Of a stretch of DNA of 45,241 nucleotides, positions 1 to 7,650 are shown piece after piece. Numbering within the stretch: position 1 is the stretch's first letter; each line of letters starts with the position of its first letter. Source of the stretch: Akkermansiaceae bacterium (GTDB lineage Bacteria; Verrucomicrobiota; Verrucomicrobiia; Verrucomicrobiales; Akkermansiaceae); assembly GCA_015062055.1 (NCBI GenBank), contig SUVK01000017.1, positions 1 through 45,241 of the forward strand, written 5' to 3'. The translations under genes and the position numbers were made by a program. The notes under the pieces were generated by a model that did not search any database, had not been told where the DNA came from, and saw only the letters and a program-made list of their open reading frames with translations.

Positions 1-126
1 CGAGGAGAGATAAAAGAGTTGCGGCAGGAACATTAGTTCCGGGACCAATCACACGCCGAGAAACCGCCGTATGCCATAAATGGCACGTACGGTGGTGTGT
101 GAGGGGGCGAAAGCCCCCTACACGAT
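1..126 (+). mobile_element. 3' end of a group II intron (domains V and VI)
   Basis: Bases 64-95 fold as a textbook group II intron domain V. A 9-bp lower helix (64-72 with 87-95) carries the catalytic triad as CGC at 65-67. It is followed by a 4-bp upper helix (73-76 with 81-84), a TAAA loop and the two-base AC bulge at 85-86. Bases 99-123 form domain VI: GGGGGC/GCCCCC around a GAAA loop, A102-T119, then GTG/CAC. A120 is left bulged as the expected branch point. If the intron ends in the AT at 125-126, A120 lies seven bases from the 3' splice site, as is usual. A small hairpin at 27-40 lies upstream. The rest of the intron, including any reverse transcriptase, lies to the left of the window. 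The 3' splice site falls 23 bases beyond the stop of the convergent glycosyltransferase gene. Confidence 0.8.
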
Positions 127-149
127 TGCGGGGAAAATATCAATTAAAA

Positions 150-1109
150 TCAGCGTAGGCGCTTGCTGATGAAGTAGCGGGGGCGCTTTTTGGTTTCCAT
201 ATACATTTTGCCGATGTATTCGCCTACAATACCCAAGCTAACCATCAGCAAACCACCCAAGAACCAGAGGCTGCATGTCAATGTAGCCCAGCCATTGGGG
301 GTACCAATGCGGAAATAGTCTACAACGACCCACCCCACCATAAAGAGGCTGATGAAAAAGATAATTAAGCCCAAGTAGGCAATAAGGCGCAGCGGTGCAA
401 CGGAGAATGAGGTGATGGCGTTGATGCTTAATCCCAGCAGGCGACTCATGCTCATTTTGCTTTCGCCTTGCTCTCTCTCCTGTACCTCGAAGTAAACAGG
501 GGCTTGTTTGAAACCGGTATGGCGCAGCAAAGCGCGGAACATCATGTTGCTTTCTCCGTATTCACTGAGCGCCTCGAGCACTTGCTTGGTCATTAAGCTG
601 TAGTCCGAATGCCCTTTAAGAACGGGGGAGCCCAGCATACCCATGACTCGATAGAATAACTTAGCCGTAATTTTGCGGATAAACGGTTCTTTACCACGGC
701 TGCTTTTCAGCCCATACAGCAACTCGTAACCCTCGGCGCGTTTGTCGAGAAAAGTATCAATCGCGTTGATGTCGTGTTGTAAATCGGCATCCATGCAGAT
801 GACGATATCAGCCAGCTCTTTACCCTCCATCAACCCGGCAAAAAGGGCATACTCTTTACCTCTGTTGCCGGCGAGGGCAGAGGCCTTGAGTCTCGGGTAC
901 TCGGTGTGCAACTCTTCGATAAGACTCCAGGTGTTGTCTCGAGACCCGTCATCGGCCAAGAGCATACAGCTGTTATCTGCTATGCGCCCGGCTTTGATAA
1001 GAGCCTCAAGCTTTGCATTTACTGTTTTAACGGTCGTGCAAATGCCTGCCGACTCATTGTAGCAGGGCATGACAATGCAAAGAGTTTCAAGTCGGGGCGT
1101 GCTCATCAT
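150..1109 (-). CDS. GT2 glycosyltransferase, GtrB/ArnC (polyprenyl-phosphate sugar) type
   Basis: This 319-residue protein is a family 2 glycosyltransferase of the DPM1/GtrB/ArnC kind, which transfers a sugar from a nucleotide donor to undecaprenyl phosphate at the cytoplasmic membrane. Visible motifs are MPCYNES near residue 14, DDGSRDNTW near 53 and the metal-binding DADLQHD near 107. Two membrane segments follow at roughly 240-262 and 277-299, ahead of a basic tail. This layout is standard for the subfamily. The start lies 8 bases after the ychF stop, so the two genes are probably cotranscribed. The second methionine is an equally good start. The sugar cannot be read from sequence; O-antigen or lipid A modification is a reasonable inference. 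Confidence 0.88.
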   Translation of the reverse strand: MMSTPRLETLCIVMPCYNESAGICTTVKTVNAKLEALIKAGRIADNSCMLLADDGSRDNTWSLIEELHTEYPRLKASALAGNRGKEYALFAGLMEGKELADIVICMDADLQHDINAIDTFLDKRAEGYELLYGLKSSRGKEPFIRKITAKLFYRVMGMLGSPVLKGHSDYSLMTKQVLEALSEYGESNMMFRALLRHTGFKQAPVYFEVQEREQGESKMSMSRLLGLSINAITSFSVAPLRLIAYLGLIIFFISLFMVGWVVVDYFRIGTPNGWATLTCSLWFLGGLLMVSLGIVGEYIGKMYMETKKRPRYFISKRLR

Positions 1110-1117
1110 TTTTTTGA

Positions 1118-2239
1118 TTATTTGGATACGTTGAAACGGAACTCGACTACATCGCCATCCTGCATAACGTAGTCTTTGCCTTCGATACGCAGCTTGGCTT
1201 GCTCTTTGGCTTTAGCGATAGAACCACATGCTACCAAGTCCTCGTAGGCAACCACTTGCGCGGCGATGAAACCGCGCTCAAAGTCTGTGTGGATGACGCC
1301 TGCTGCCTGCGGCGCTTTGTCGCCGGCTTTGATGGTCCATGCCTTGGTCTCTTTAACGCCGGTGGTAAGATATGTACGCAGTCCCAGCAGGTGATATACG
1401 GCCCGAATGAGGTCGCTTACGCCGGAGTCTTCTACGCCTAAGTCGTTGAGGAAAAGGATGGCTTCTTCGGGCGGCAGCTCAGAGAGCTCTTCTTCAATAC
1501 GGGCAGAAATGACGATGGCCTCTGCATTGTGGTGCTCGGCCACATATTTGCGCACGGCTGATACGTAGGGGTGCGCATCGGGGTTCTTTACGGCCTCCGC
1601 CAGTTCATCTTCGCTTACATTGCAGGCGAAAATACTCTTTTTATCGGATAAGAGGAAGAAGCTGCGCAGCAACTTACGCTCATCATCACTCAAGTCTAGT
1701 GTGATGGCGGGGTTGCCGGCATCCAAATGCGGCAGTAGCTTTTCTATGAGTGCCAACTCTTCTTTGGCTTCTTTATCGCCACCGCGTGCTTTTTTGATGC
1801 GACTTTCTTTACGCTTTTCCATTGCGGCAATGTCGGCCAGTATGAGCTCGGCGTTGATGATTTCGATATCTCGCACCGGGTCAACCGAGCCCAGCTCGTG
1901 GATGATGTCGTCATTTTCAAAGCAACGCACTACTTGTACGATGGCATCTGTCTCACGTATGTTAGAGAGAAACTTGTTGCCCAAGCCTGCGCCTTCGGCG
2001 GCACCTTTCACCAAGCCTGCAATGTCTACAAACTCGATGGCAGCAGGCACAATTTTTTGGCTTTTGCTCATTTCACCCAGCACGGCCAAACGCTCGTCCG
2101 GCACTTCTACCATGCCTACGTTCGGGTCGATGGTGCAGAACGGATAGTTGGCTGCCTCTGCTTTGCGAGAGCGAGTAACAGCGTTGAAAAGAGTCGATTT
2201 ACCAACATTAGGGAGCCCTACGATACCTGCCTGTAACAT
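1118..2239 (-). CDS. ychF: Ribosome-binding ATPase/GTPase YchF
   Basis: This is the universal Obg-family P-loop protein YchF (OLA1), which binds ribosomes and hydrolyses ATP in preference to GTP. The 373-residue length is normal. The G1 loop GLPNVGKS is at residues 8-15 and the G3 region DIAGLVKGA is near 73. The G4 position reads NVSEDE instead of NKxD, the YchF change that relaxes guanine specificity. The C-terminal TGS domain ends DGDVVEFRFNV. A strong promoter lies just upstream (-10 box at 2250-2255, ten bases before ATG), which implies almost no 5' leader. The downstream glycosyltransferase is probably in the same transcript. Confidence 0.97.
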   Translation of the reverse strand: MLQAGIVGLPNVGKSTLFNAVTRSRKAEAANYPFCTIDPNVGMVEVPDERLAVLGEMSKSQKIVPAAIEFVDIAGLVKGAAEGAGLGNKFLSNIRETDAIVQVVRCFENDDIIHELGSVDPVRDIEIINAELILADIAAMEKRKESRIKKARGGDKEAKEELALIEKLLPHLDAGNPAITLDLSDDERKLLRSFFLLSDKKSIFACNVSEDELAEAVKNPDAHPYVSAVRKYVAEHHNAEAIVISARIEEELSELPPEEAILFLNDLGVEDSGVSDLIRAVYHLLGLRTYLTTGVKETKAWTIKAGDKAPQAAGVIHTDFERGFIAAQVVAYEDLVACGSIAKAKEQAKLRIEGKDYVMQDGDVVEFRFNVSK

Positions 2240-2249
2240 AACGCGCGCT

Positions 2250-2278
2250 ATTATATCTGAAAATTAGACATTTGAAAA
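2250..2278 (-). promoter_or_regulatory. ychF promoter with near-leaderless spacing
   Basis: On the minus strand TTTTCA (2273-2278) is separated by 17 bases from a perfect TATAAT (2250-2255). Only 10 bases separate the -10 box from the ychF ATG, so the predicted transcript start is about 3 bases before the start codon. Confidence 0.65.
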
Positions 2279-2297
2279 GCCTGAAATATGAGTAAAA

Positions 2298-4418
2298 TTA
2301 CTTTTGTTTCGCTCTCTGCTGTCTTTGTTGCTTGATAAGTTCAACAAATCGGGTGGTTTGTTGGGTTAATATATCAACAGCCTGGGGCGGGGTTATGTGG
2401 CCATTATCTCTGAAATTTAGTCTGTTGTTTGAATATAAATGCATAGAGCCATTCCCGAACATGGCTTCTCTCAAATCCAGCACTTTGCAATAGCCCTCTT
2501 TCTCGAGTGTTAGAAGAATATGGTCCTCTTCTTGGTACTTTTTGGCGTGCATTTCTCGGGTAAGGATGACGGGGTCGTGCTCGTATAAGGGCAGGGCTGT
2601 CCCATAGCGAAACTGTCTCCACCGTGCGTATTCCAAGCATTGCCCCAATTTTTGAGGGTCTTCAAATCCCAACAAAATAGGTGTTTGAGAGATACAAATA
2701 ACTTGCTTGCCCGCTTGCTGTAAGTCGGAGCAGAATTGTTTCAGGTTGCCGGTGCACTCTTCCTTCGTTCTGTATTGTCTGATCTTTTCCCAAGAGATGA
2801 CGTCTCGCGCGTCAATTCTCGCCTTCCAGTGTTGGGCTATCACTACAGTGTGAATCTCGGGGTGAGCTTTAAGCCAAGAGATAAAGGCGTGATACTTTTC
2901 TTTGCTCCATGTGTAACTGGGGGAGGCATCTATGTATTGATTATGTACAGGTATGATAACACTGCTGAAGAAGACTCCGTTGAGGTGGTTCGTTTTGCTT
3001 AATTCGTTGAACCCTGCGTATAACTGTTGAGCATGGCTGTCTCCTACAACAACATACTCGGGTAACCCGTCCATCGGCCCGAGTGGGAGAAAATCTGCTT
3101 GCTCCCCGGAGCCTATGCTGTACTCGTTAAGGTGAAGCCCAGTTACACCTGCATCCGAAACCAGCAGAGAAGAATCATAGCCCATCTCTAAATGCTGTTG
3201 AATATGAACGGGCATGGGAGAAATTGCGTAAACCGGATATTGAATCTTGTCGTCTTTGAAAAGATCGACTCCGAGTTGTTGGTGAAAAAGCAAAAATCCC
3301 GATAAAACCGCAGCCAAAATAGCCAAAACGAAAGTTATACGGAGGCTGAAAATCCTGCGTTCAATATACTTCCACAACAACCATGCCAACACCAATATGA
3401 GGAGCAACAGCAGTATGCTTGCCCCGATTGTCGGTAATTCTTTGGTGTATCGCTTATATACGACCAGTATGGGGAAATGAATGAGGTAGAGTGAAAAAGA
3501 AATCTCGCCTATTCGCATAATGACCTTGTTTTCTAACATCTGCCTTATTTTCGTGCCCGGTAAATAGGTAAGTGTCAAAACAGTGGCAATAACAATGTAC
3601 AGCGGCCCGGTATGGGGCTCGTGCACATCTCTCAGCAGAATATAGAAGAGCATTGCCACCCCGGTAACGGCAAGCGTTAAGTTAATACGGCCACTTCTGA
3701 AGCGGGGGAGATAACAAATGAGAGCACCGGCTGCTATTTGCCAAAAACGACCCGGCGTATTGTAGTAAGATACAGGCTTTGTCTGCTCCCAAACCGGTAA
3801 ATGTAGCTCGCAAAGGTAGTCGTGAATAGGTAACGAATAAAAATAGATGCAAGATGCCACAGCGGCGCTTGTTACTATGCATATGCGTATATTGCGACTG
3901 AACTTGCGGAGAATTATGCAGCCCAATGCCCATGCTGCATATATTTGAACCACCAGGGAGAGAAACCATGTATGCAGAAAGGGATTCAGATTGGCATCCG
4001 TTGAAAAATAATCCGAGTACTTATATATATAGTGGATGTTGGAAAAACACAAAAGGGAGCTCAGCCCGCAGTCTCCTACGTCGGAAATTGCTTTCGTGCT
4101 GAAAAGTAAGGGGAAAACGATGAATGCTGATAGAAGGATAACAACGGAAAGCAGCGGGATAATACGTAATATCTTTTTTTGTAGAAATTGTGATAAACGG
4201 AAGTGCCCCGGTGCCGCATTGTACCCCCTGAATAATAAATAACCACTGATGACGAAAAATACGTCTACTCCTAAAAAACCTTGAGTAAAATAATCCGGCC
4301 TGAGGTGAAACAGTACGACAAACAGTATGGCAATTCCCCTTAAGCCCATGATGTGAGGAAGAAATTGTTTCTTTTTTGCGCTTGAGGTTAATGAGGTGTT
4401 ATCGACTATTTCGGACAT
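2298..4418 (-). CDS. OafA-type acyltransferase (acyltransferase 3 plus SGNH domain)
   Basis: This membrane protein should O-acylate (typically O-acetylate) a surface glycan such as O-antigen. The first ~380 residues hold about ten hydrophobic segments of the acyltransferase 3 family, beginning with the hallmark GLRGIAILFVVLFHL and GVDVFFVISGYL. The C-terminal extracytoplasmic part is an SGNH domain, with GDSH near residue 460 and DNGH near 672 supplying the likely Ser and Asp/His catalytic residues. I chose the ATG at 4418 (706 residues, MSEIVDNTSL). The upstream ATG at 4475 would add 19 residues of poor character. Neither start has a clear Shine-Dalgarno sequence. The gene is divergent from the 4559 gene. 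The acyl acceptor is unknown. Confidence 0.9.
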   Translation of the reverse strand: MSEIVDNTSLTSSAKKKQFLPHIMGLRGIAILFVVLFHLRPDYFTQGFLGVDVFFVISGYLLFRGYNAAPGHFRLSQFLQKKILRIIPLLSVVILLSAFIVFPLLFSTKAISDVGDCGLSSLLCFSNIHYIYKYSDYFSTDANLNPFLHTWFLSLVVQIYAAWALGCIILRKFSRNIRICIVTSAAVASCIYFYSLPIHDYLCELHLPVWEQTKPVSYYNTPGRFWQIAAGALICYLPRFRSGRINLTLAVTGVAMLFYILLRDVHEPHTGPLYIVIATVLTLTYLPGTKIRQMLENKVIMRIGEISFSLYLIHFPILVVYKRYTKELPTIGASILLLLLILVLAWLLWKYIERRIFSLRITFVLAILAAVLSGFLLFHQQLGVDLFKDDKIQYPVYAISPMPVHIQQHLEMGYDSSLLVSDAGVTGLHLNEYSIGSGEQADFLPLGPMDGLPEYVVVGDSHAQQLYAGFNELSKTNHLNGVFFSSVIIPVHNQYIDASPSYTWSKEKYHAFISWLKAHPEIHTVVIAQHWKARIDARDVISWEKIRQYRTKEECTGNLKQFCSDLQQAGKQVICISQTPILLGFEDPQKLGQCLEYARWRQFRYGTALPLYEHDPVILTREMHAKKYQEEDHILLTLEKEGYCKVLDLREAMFGNGSMHLYSNNRLNFRDNGHITPPQAVDILTQQTTRFVELIKQQRQQRAKQK

Positions 4419-4523
4419 AATGATGAAAGTTTTTTGAAAAAACAGACTATAAAGGCTCCGCTCATGGTGCCACATAACGGGTAGAGATGCAAGCTTTATT
4501 TGCTCGCAGAGAGATACATATGC

Positions 4524-4552
4524 TTGACGGCAAGAAAAAAGGGTGCTATAAA
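4524..4552 (+). promoter_or_regulatory. Promoter of the chagasin-like gene, leaderless spacing
   Basis: TTGACG (4524-4529), a 17-base spacer and TATAAA (4547-4552) make a strong sigma-70-type promoter. Only six bases (GAGGCT) separate it from ATG at 4559. The start codon would therefore be at or within a base or two of the transcript start, and the promoter decides this start over the upstream ATGs. Confidence 0.7.
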
Positions 4553-4558
4553 GAGGCT

Positions 4559-4918
4559 ATGTGGAACAATAATGTATTTACAGCATTACCGGGTGTAGCC
4601 GTGTTGGTAGCCCCGGCTTATGCAGTAGAGGAAAAGATGGAGCTCACCGTAGGGGAAAGTACAAGTATAACCTTGCCCGGCAACCCCACTACCGGTTACA
4701 TGTGGGGGGTGGCAGAGTCTCCCGATGCGGTGAAGGTCGAAATCGCCTTAAAAGAGCAAGATTCCCCCACCGGTATGGTAGGGTGCCCGCGTGCCTCTGT
4801 TGTCACCATAACCGCCGTGCAAACAGGGCAGGGGGTGGTAAAATTGGTGTATGCCCGCCCGTGGGAAAAAGATAAAGCCCCGGCCGAAACTCGTCTGATT
4901 CACGTTAACGTCAAATAA
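4559..4918 (+). CDS. Chagasin-like (I42 family) cysteine protease inhibitor, exported
   Basis: The 119-residue product has a short signal peptide ending in APAYA, then an immunoglobulin-like chagasin/ICP domain. Family landmarks are GNPTTGYMW and the near-terminal YARPWE, the two loops that enter the active site of papain-type peptidases. The middle loop, usually GxGG, reads VGCPRAS here, so inhibitory strength or target may differ. Bacterial members are periplasmic or secreted and may restrain host or own cysteine peptidases. The start at 4559 fits both the signal peptide and the promoter at 4524-4552; earlier in-frame ATGs would overlap that promoter. The next gene starts 7 bases downstream. 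Confidence 0.85.
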   Translation: MWNNNVFTALPGVAVLVAPAYAVEEKMELTVGESTSITLPGNPTTGYMWGVAESPDAVKVEIALKEQDSPTGMVGCPRASVVTITAVQTGQGVVKLVYARPWEKDKAPAETRLIHVNVK

Positions 4919-4925
4919 ACAACTT

Positions 4926-5216
4926 ATGGGATTATTACAGAACCTCGCAGCTATTGCTATCAGAAACAAGGTGGTAGGTGCCCTGAGAGACGGCTGCCCT
5001 GCCGACCTCAAAGATGCCTTAGAAACATTGTTGGCTGATAAAGCCGCCATCAATGCCATACAAGGCTTGGTGGGCGCCAATCTGAAAACACCGTCCGGTA
5101 TTAACGCCGGTGCTATTCTGAATCTTGATATGCCACAGCCCTCCAAAGAGCTTTTGGTTGCAACCCCGTCTTTGGTAGATTACCTTGTGCGCACGGCAGT
5201 CGGTAAGCTTTCCTGA
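4926..5216 (+). CDS. Small protein of unknown function (96 residues)
   Basis: I do not recognise this protein. It is predicted soluble and largely helical, with no signal peptide, no conserved Cys/His cluster and no obvious catalytic motif. The N-terminal half is amphipathic (LLQNLAAIAIRNKVVGAL) and a Gly/Asn/Ala-rich turn segment lies around residues 55-65. It starts 7 bases after the chagasin-like gene and precedes a terminator at 5238, so the two form a two-gene unit. Codon use and composition match its neighbours. No Shine-Dalgarno sequence is visible, consistent with translational coupling. Confidence 0.65.
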   Translation: MGLLQNLAAIAIRNKVVGALRDGCPADLKDALETLLADKAAINAIQGLVGANLKTPSGINAGAILNLDMPQPSKELLVATPSLVDYLVRTAVGKLS

Positions 5217-5237
5217 GCTTGCTCAATGGATTTTTCA

Positions 5238-5273
5238 GGGGTCTCAACGGTGGTGTTGAGGCCTCTTTTCTTT
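5238..5273 (+). terminator. Rho-independent terminator after the 4926 gene
   Basis: GGTCTCAAC (5240-5248) pairs with GTTGAGGCC (5255-5263) around a 6-base loop, followed by the T-rich tract TCTTTTCTTT. Confidence 0.75.
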
Positions 5274-5307
5274 GGCGTGGGATAGATGCCCGGCAATGGA
5301 TTTAGAC

Positions 5308-5336
5308 TTGAAAATATGCTTAAGATGTGCTAGCCT
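5308..5336 (+). promoter_or_regulatory. Promoter of the amino-acid ABC transporter, leaderless spacing
   Basis: TTGAAA (5308-5313), a 17-base spacer and TAGCCT (5331-5336). Six bases separate the -10 box from ATG at 5343, the same geometry as the promoter at 4524. Confidence 0.5.
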
Positions 5337-5342
5337 TGCGCC

Positions 5343-6800
5343 ATGCGAATGCTGAACAGATGGGTGTTTGTATTGCTCGTTATCATGTTGCCGGTACTGG
5401 TTTGCGTAACCGGTTGTCAAGATGAGCAAGAACCCGAATTGGTGATGGCGACAGATGCTACGTTCCCCCCATACGAATACTACAGTGGCGAGGAAATTGT
5501 GGGTATCGATGTCGATGTGGTTGCTGAAATCGGTAGGCGAAACGGCATGCGTACGCGTGTCGAGAATATGAAGTTCGAGTCTGTTATCGCAGCGGTGCAG
5601 TCCGGTAAGGTCAGTTTGGCTGCAGCCGGTATCACGGTGTCTGAAGACCGTAAAAAACAAGTTAATTTCACGCGCCCATATGCTACGGCCGAACAAGTCA
5701 TCATTGTGCCGCAGCATTCGGATATTGCAGAGCCCTCTCAGCTTGCCGGTAAAAAAATAGGCGTGCAATCCGGGACCACGGGCGATTTGTACGTGGCTCA
5801 AAATATTCAAGAACCTGAGCGCTTTGCCAATGGTGCCTTAGCGGTGGCTGCCTTGGTGGCCGGTAAGGTAGATGTTGTGGTGTTGGATAATTTGCCTGCC
5901 GAAAAACATGTTGCCAATAATGCACAGCTTAAAATATTGCCCACTCCTCTTACCTCCGAGCAATATGCCATTGCGGTTAATAAAAATCAACCGCAGCTGT
6001 TGGCCATGCTTAATGCCACGCTCGAGGCGATGGAAAAAGACGGCACCCTTGCCCGAATTGCCGAATCCCACCTCAATAGCCCTGTGGCTACTGCCTCTTT
6101 GCCTGCTGCCGAGCCGGGTATATGGAGCTCATTCCACAATAACTTCATCAAAAATAATCGCTGGAAGTACCTGCTCGACGGCTTGATTGTCACCATCGAA
6201 ATCTCGGCAGCAGCAGCTCTCATCGGTATTTTTCTCGGGGGGCTTATCGGTATCATCCGCAGCACGGCAGACCAGACCGGGCGATTCCGCGTACTCAATT
6301 TATTATGCCGTTTATACCTTACCGTGGTGCGAGGCACACCTGTAGTGGTGCAGCTGTTGATTATCTATTTTGTCATCTTCGGTTCGGTAGAAGTCAGCAA
6401 AGTGCTGGTGGCCATAGTGGCGTTTGGGCTTAACTCTGCTGCATATGTGGCAGAGATAATACGCTCGGGGATTATGTCTGTCGATAAAGGGCAGATGGAG
6501 GCCGGGCGCAGCTTGGGCTTGAGCTACGGCTTTACCATGCGCAGCATTATTATGCCGCAGGCGTTCAAAAATGTGTTGCCCGCCTTAGGTAATGAGTTTA
6601 TCGTGTTGCTTAAAGAAACCAGTATCTGCGGTTATATTGCATTGGTGGATTTGACTAAAGGCGGCGATATCATCTTGAGCCAAACTTACGATGCCTTCTT
6701 GCCCTTGTTGGCCGTGGCTCTTATCTACTTGTCAATGGTGGTTGTGCTCAGTCACTTGTTAAAGAAACTAGAACTCCGATTGAAGAAAAATGAACGATAA
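5343..6800 (+). CDS. Polar amino-acid ABC transporter, binding protein-permease fusion
   Basis: This 485-residue protein joins two normally separate importer parts. Residues 1-25 are a lipoprotein signal with lipobox VTGC (Cys25). Residues ~32-250 are a family 3 periplasmic binding protein (VMATDATFPPYEYY; DVDVVAEIGRR; NFTRPYATAEQVI). Residues ~275-480 are a HisM/GlnP-type permease with RGTPVVVQ, the EAGRSLGLS coupling loop and four to five membrane segments. It should import polar amino acids across the inner membrane with the ATPase encoded next, whose gene overlaps this one by 11 bases. SBP-permease fusions are known, for example in Firmicutes. The exact substrate cannot be told from sequence. 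Confidence 0.92.
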   Translation: MRMLNRWVFVLLVIMLPVLVCVTGCQDEQEPELVMATDATFPPYEYYSGEEIVGIDVDVVAEIGRRNGMRTRVENMKFESVIAAVQSGKVSLAAAGITVSEDRKKQVNFTRPYATAEQVIIVPQHSDIAEPSQLAGKKIGVQSGTTGDLYVAQNIQEPERFANGALAVAALVAGKVDVVVLDNLPAEKHVANNAQLKILPTPLTSEQYAIAVNKNQPQLLAMLNATLEAMEKDGTLARIAESHLNSPVATASLPAAEPGIWSSFHNNFIKNNRWKYLLDGLIVTIEISAAAALIGIFLGGLIGIIRSTADQTGRFRVLNLLCRLYLTVVRGTPVVVQLLIIYFVIFGSVEVSKVLVAIVAFGLNSAAYVAEIIRSGIMSVDKGQMEAGRSLGLSYGFTMRSIIMPQAFKNVLPALGNEFIVLLKETSICGYIALVDLTKGGDIILSQTYDAFLPLLAVALIYLSMVVVLSHLLKKLELRLKKNER

Positions 6801-7530
6801 CCCCATTATAGAACTGCGTGATATAGTGAAAACATTTTCCGGTCACCGAGTGATAGATGGCGTATCTCTTGCGGTGCGACCCGGTGAGGTGGTATTCTTG
6901 GTCGGTCCCTCGGGGGCCGGTAAAAGTACAGTGTTGCGCTGTATGAACTTTCTGGAAATCCCCGATGCCGGGCAAGTGCTCTTTCATGGGGTAGAACCCG
7001 CACATACCGAAAAATCACTCAATGCTTATCGGGCTCGCGTGGGGATGGTCTTCCAGCATTTTAACTTATTCCCCCACCTTAACATCTTGCAAAATATCAC
7101 GCTTGCGCCCGTAAAAGCCGGTATCATGACCTTGCCCCGTGCCGAGGAGCGAGCCATGCAGTTGCTCGAGCGTATCGGCCTGGCAGATAAGGCCCGGGCA
7201 TACCCCGACCAGCTTTCCGGCGGGCAAAAACAGCGTGTTGCCATTGTAAGAGCTTTGGCAATGGAGCCCGAGTTGCTTCTCTTCGACGAGCCTACCTCTG
7301 CTTTGGACCCCGAGATGGTGGGCGAGGTGCAGGCTCTTATGCGAGACTTGGCGCTCGATGGCATGACGATGATTGTGGTCTCTCACGATGTCGCTTTTGC
7401 CTGCGAATTGGCGGACCGCATTATCTTTTTGGAGAAGGGCCGCGTTGTTGAGGATGACACCCCTGCAGAACTTCGCGCCTCGGCTAACGAACGAATACGA
7501 GAATTCCTCTTTGTGCGCCATATTGCCTGA
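6790..7530 (+). CDS. Amino-acid ABC transporter ATP-binding protein (GlnQ-like)
   Basis: This is the 246-residue ATPase of the importer encoded just upstream. It has Walker A GPSGAGKST near residue 38, Q-loop VFQHFNLFPH near 83, signature LSGGQKQR near 145, Walker B LLLFDEP near 165, the D-loop SALDPEM and the switch histidine in VVSHD. The 11-base overlap with the permease gene implies translational coupling. A terminator follows at 7566. Naming it glnQ would overstate what is known of the substrate. Confidence 0.95.
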   Translation: MNDNPIIELRDIVKTFSGHRVIDGVSLAVRPGEVVFLVGPSGAGKSTVLRCMNFLEIPDAGQVLFHGVEPAHTEKSLNAYRARVGMVFQHFNLFPHLNILQNITLAPVKAGIMTLPRAEERAMQLLERIGLADKARAYPDQLSGGQKQRVAIVRALAMEPELLLFDEPTSALDPEMVGEVQALMRDLALDGMTMIVVSHDVAFACELADRIIFLEKGRVVEDDTPAELRASANERIREFLFVRHIA

Positions 7531-7565
7531 TTCTTCGGGCATAGCCTACTGTTTCTGCCGACTTC

Positions 7566-7599
7566 GCGCATTTTCCATTCGGGGAAATGCGCTTTTTTC
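7566..7599 (+). terminator. Rho-independent terminator after the ABC transporter
   Basis: An 11-bp stem (7566-7576 with 7582-7592, one G-T pair) is followed by TTTTTTC. Confidence 0.85.
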
Positions 7600-7627
7600 T
7601 TGACGCATGGGGGGATTTCTGTATACT
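7600..7627 (+). promoter_or_regulatory. Promoter of the pilin-like gene
   Basis: TTGACG (7600-7605), a 16-base spacer and TATACT (7622-7627). The predicted transcript start near 7634 gives a leader of about 17 bases before ATG at 7651. The -35 box abuts the T-run of the preceding terminator. The in-frame TTG at 7600 is part of this -35 box and so is not a start codon. Confidence 0.7.
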
Positions 7628-7650
7628 GGTATGGTACTTGCATTTTAATT

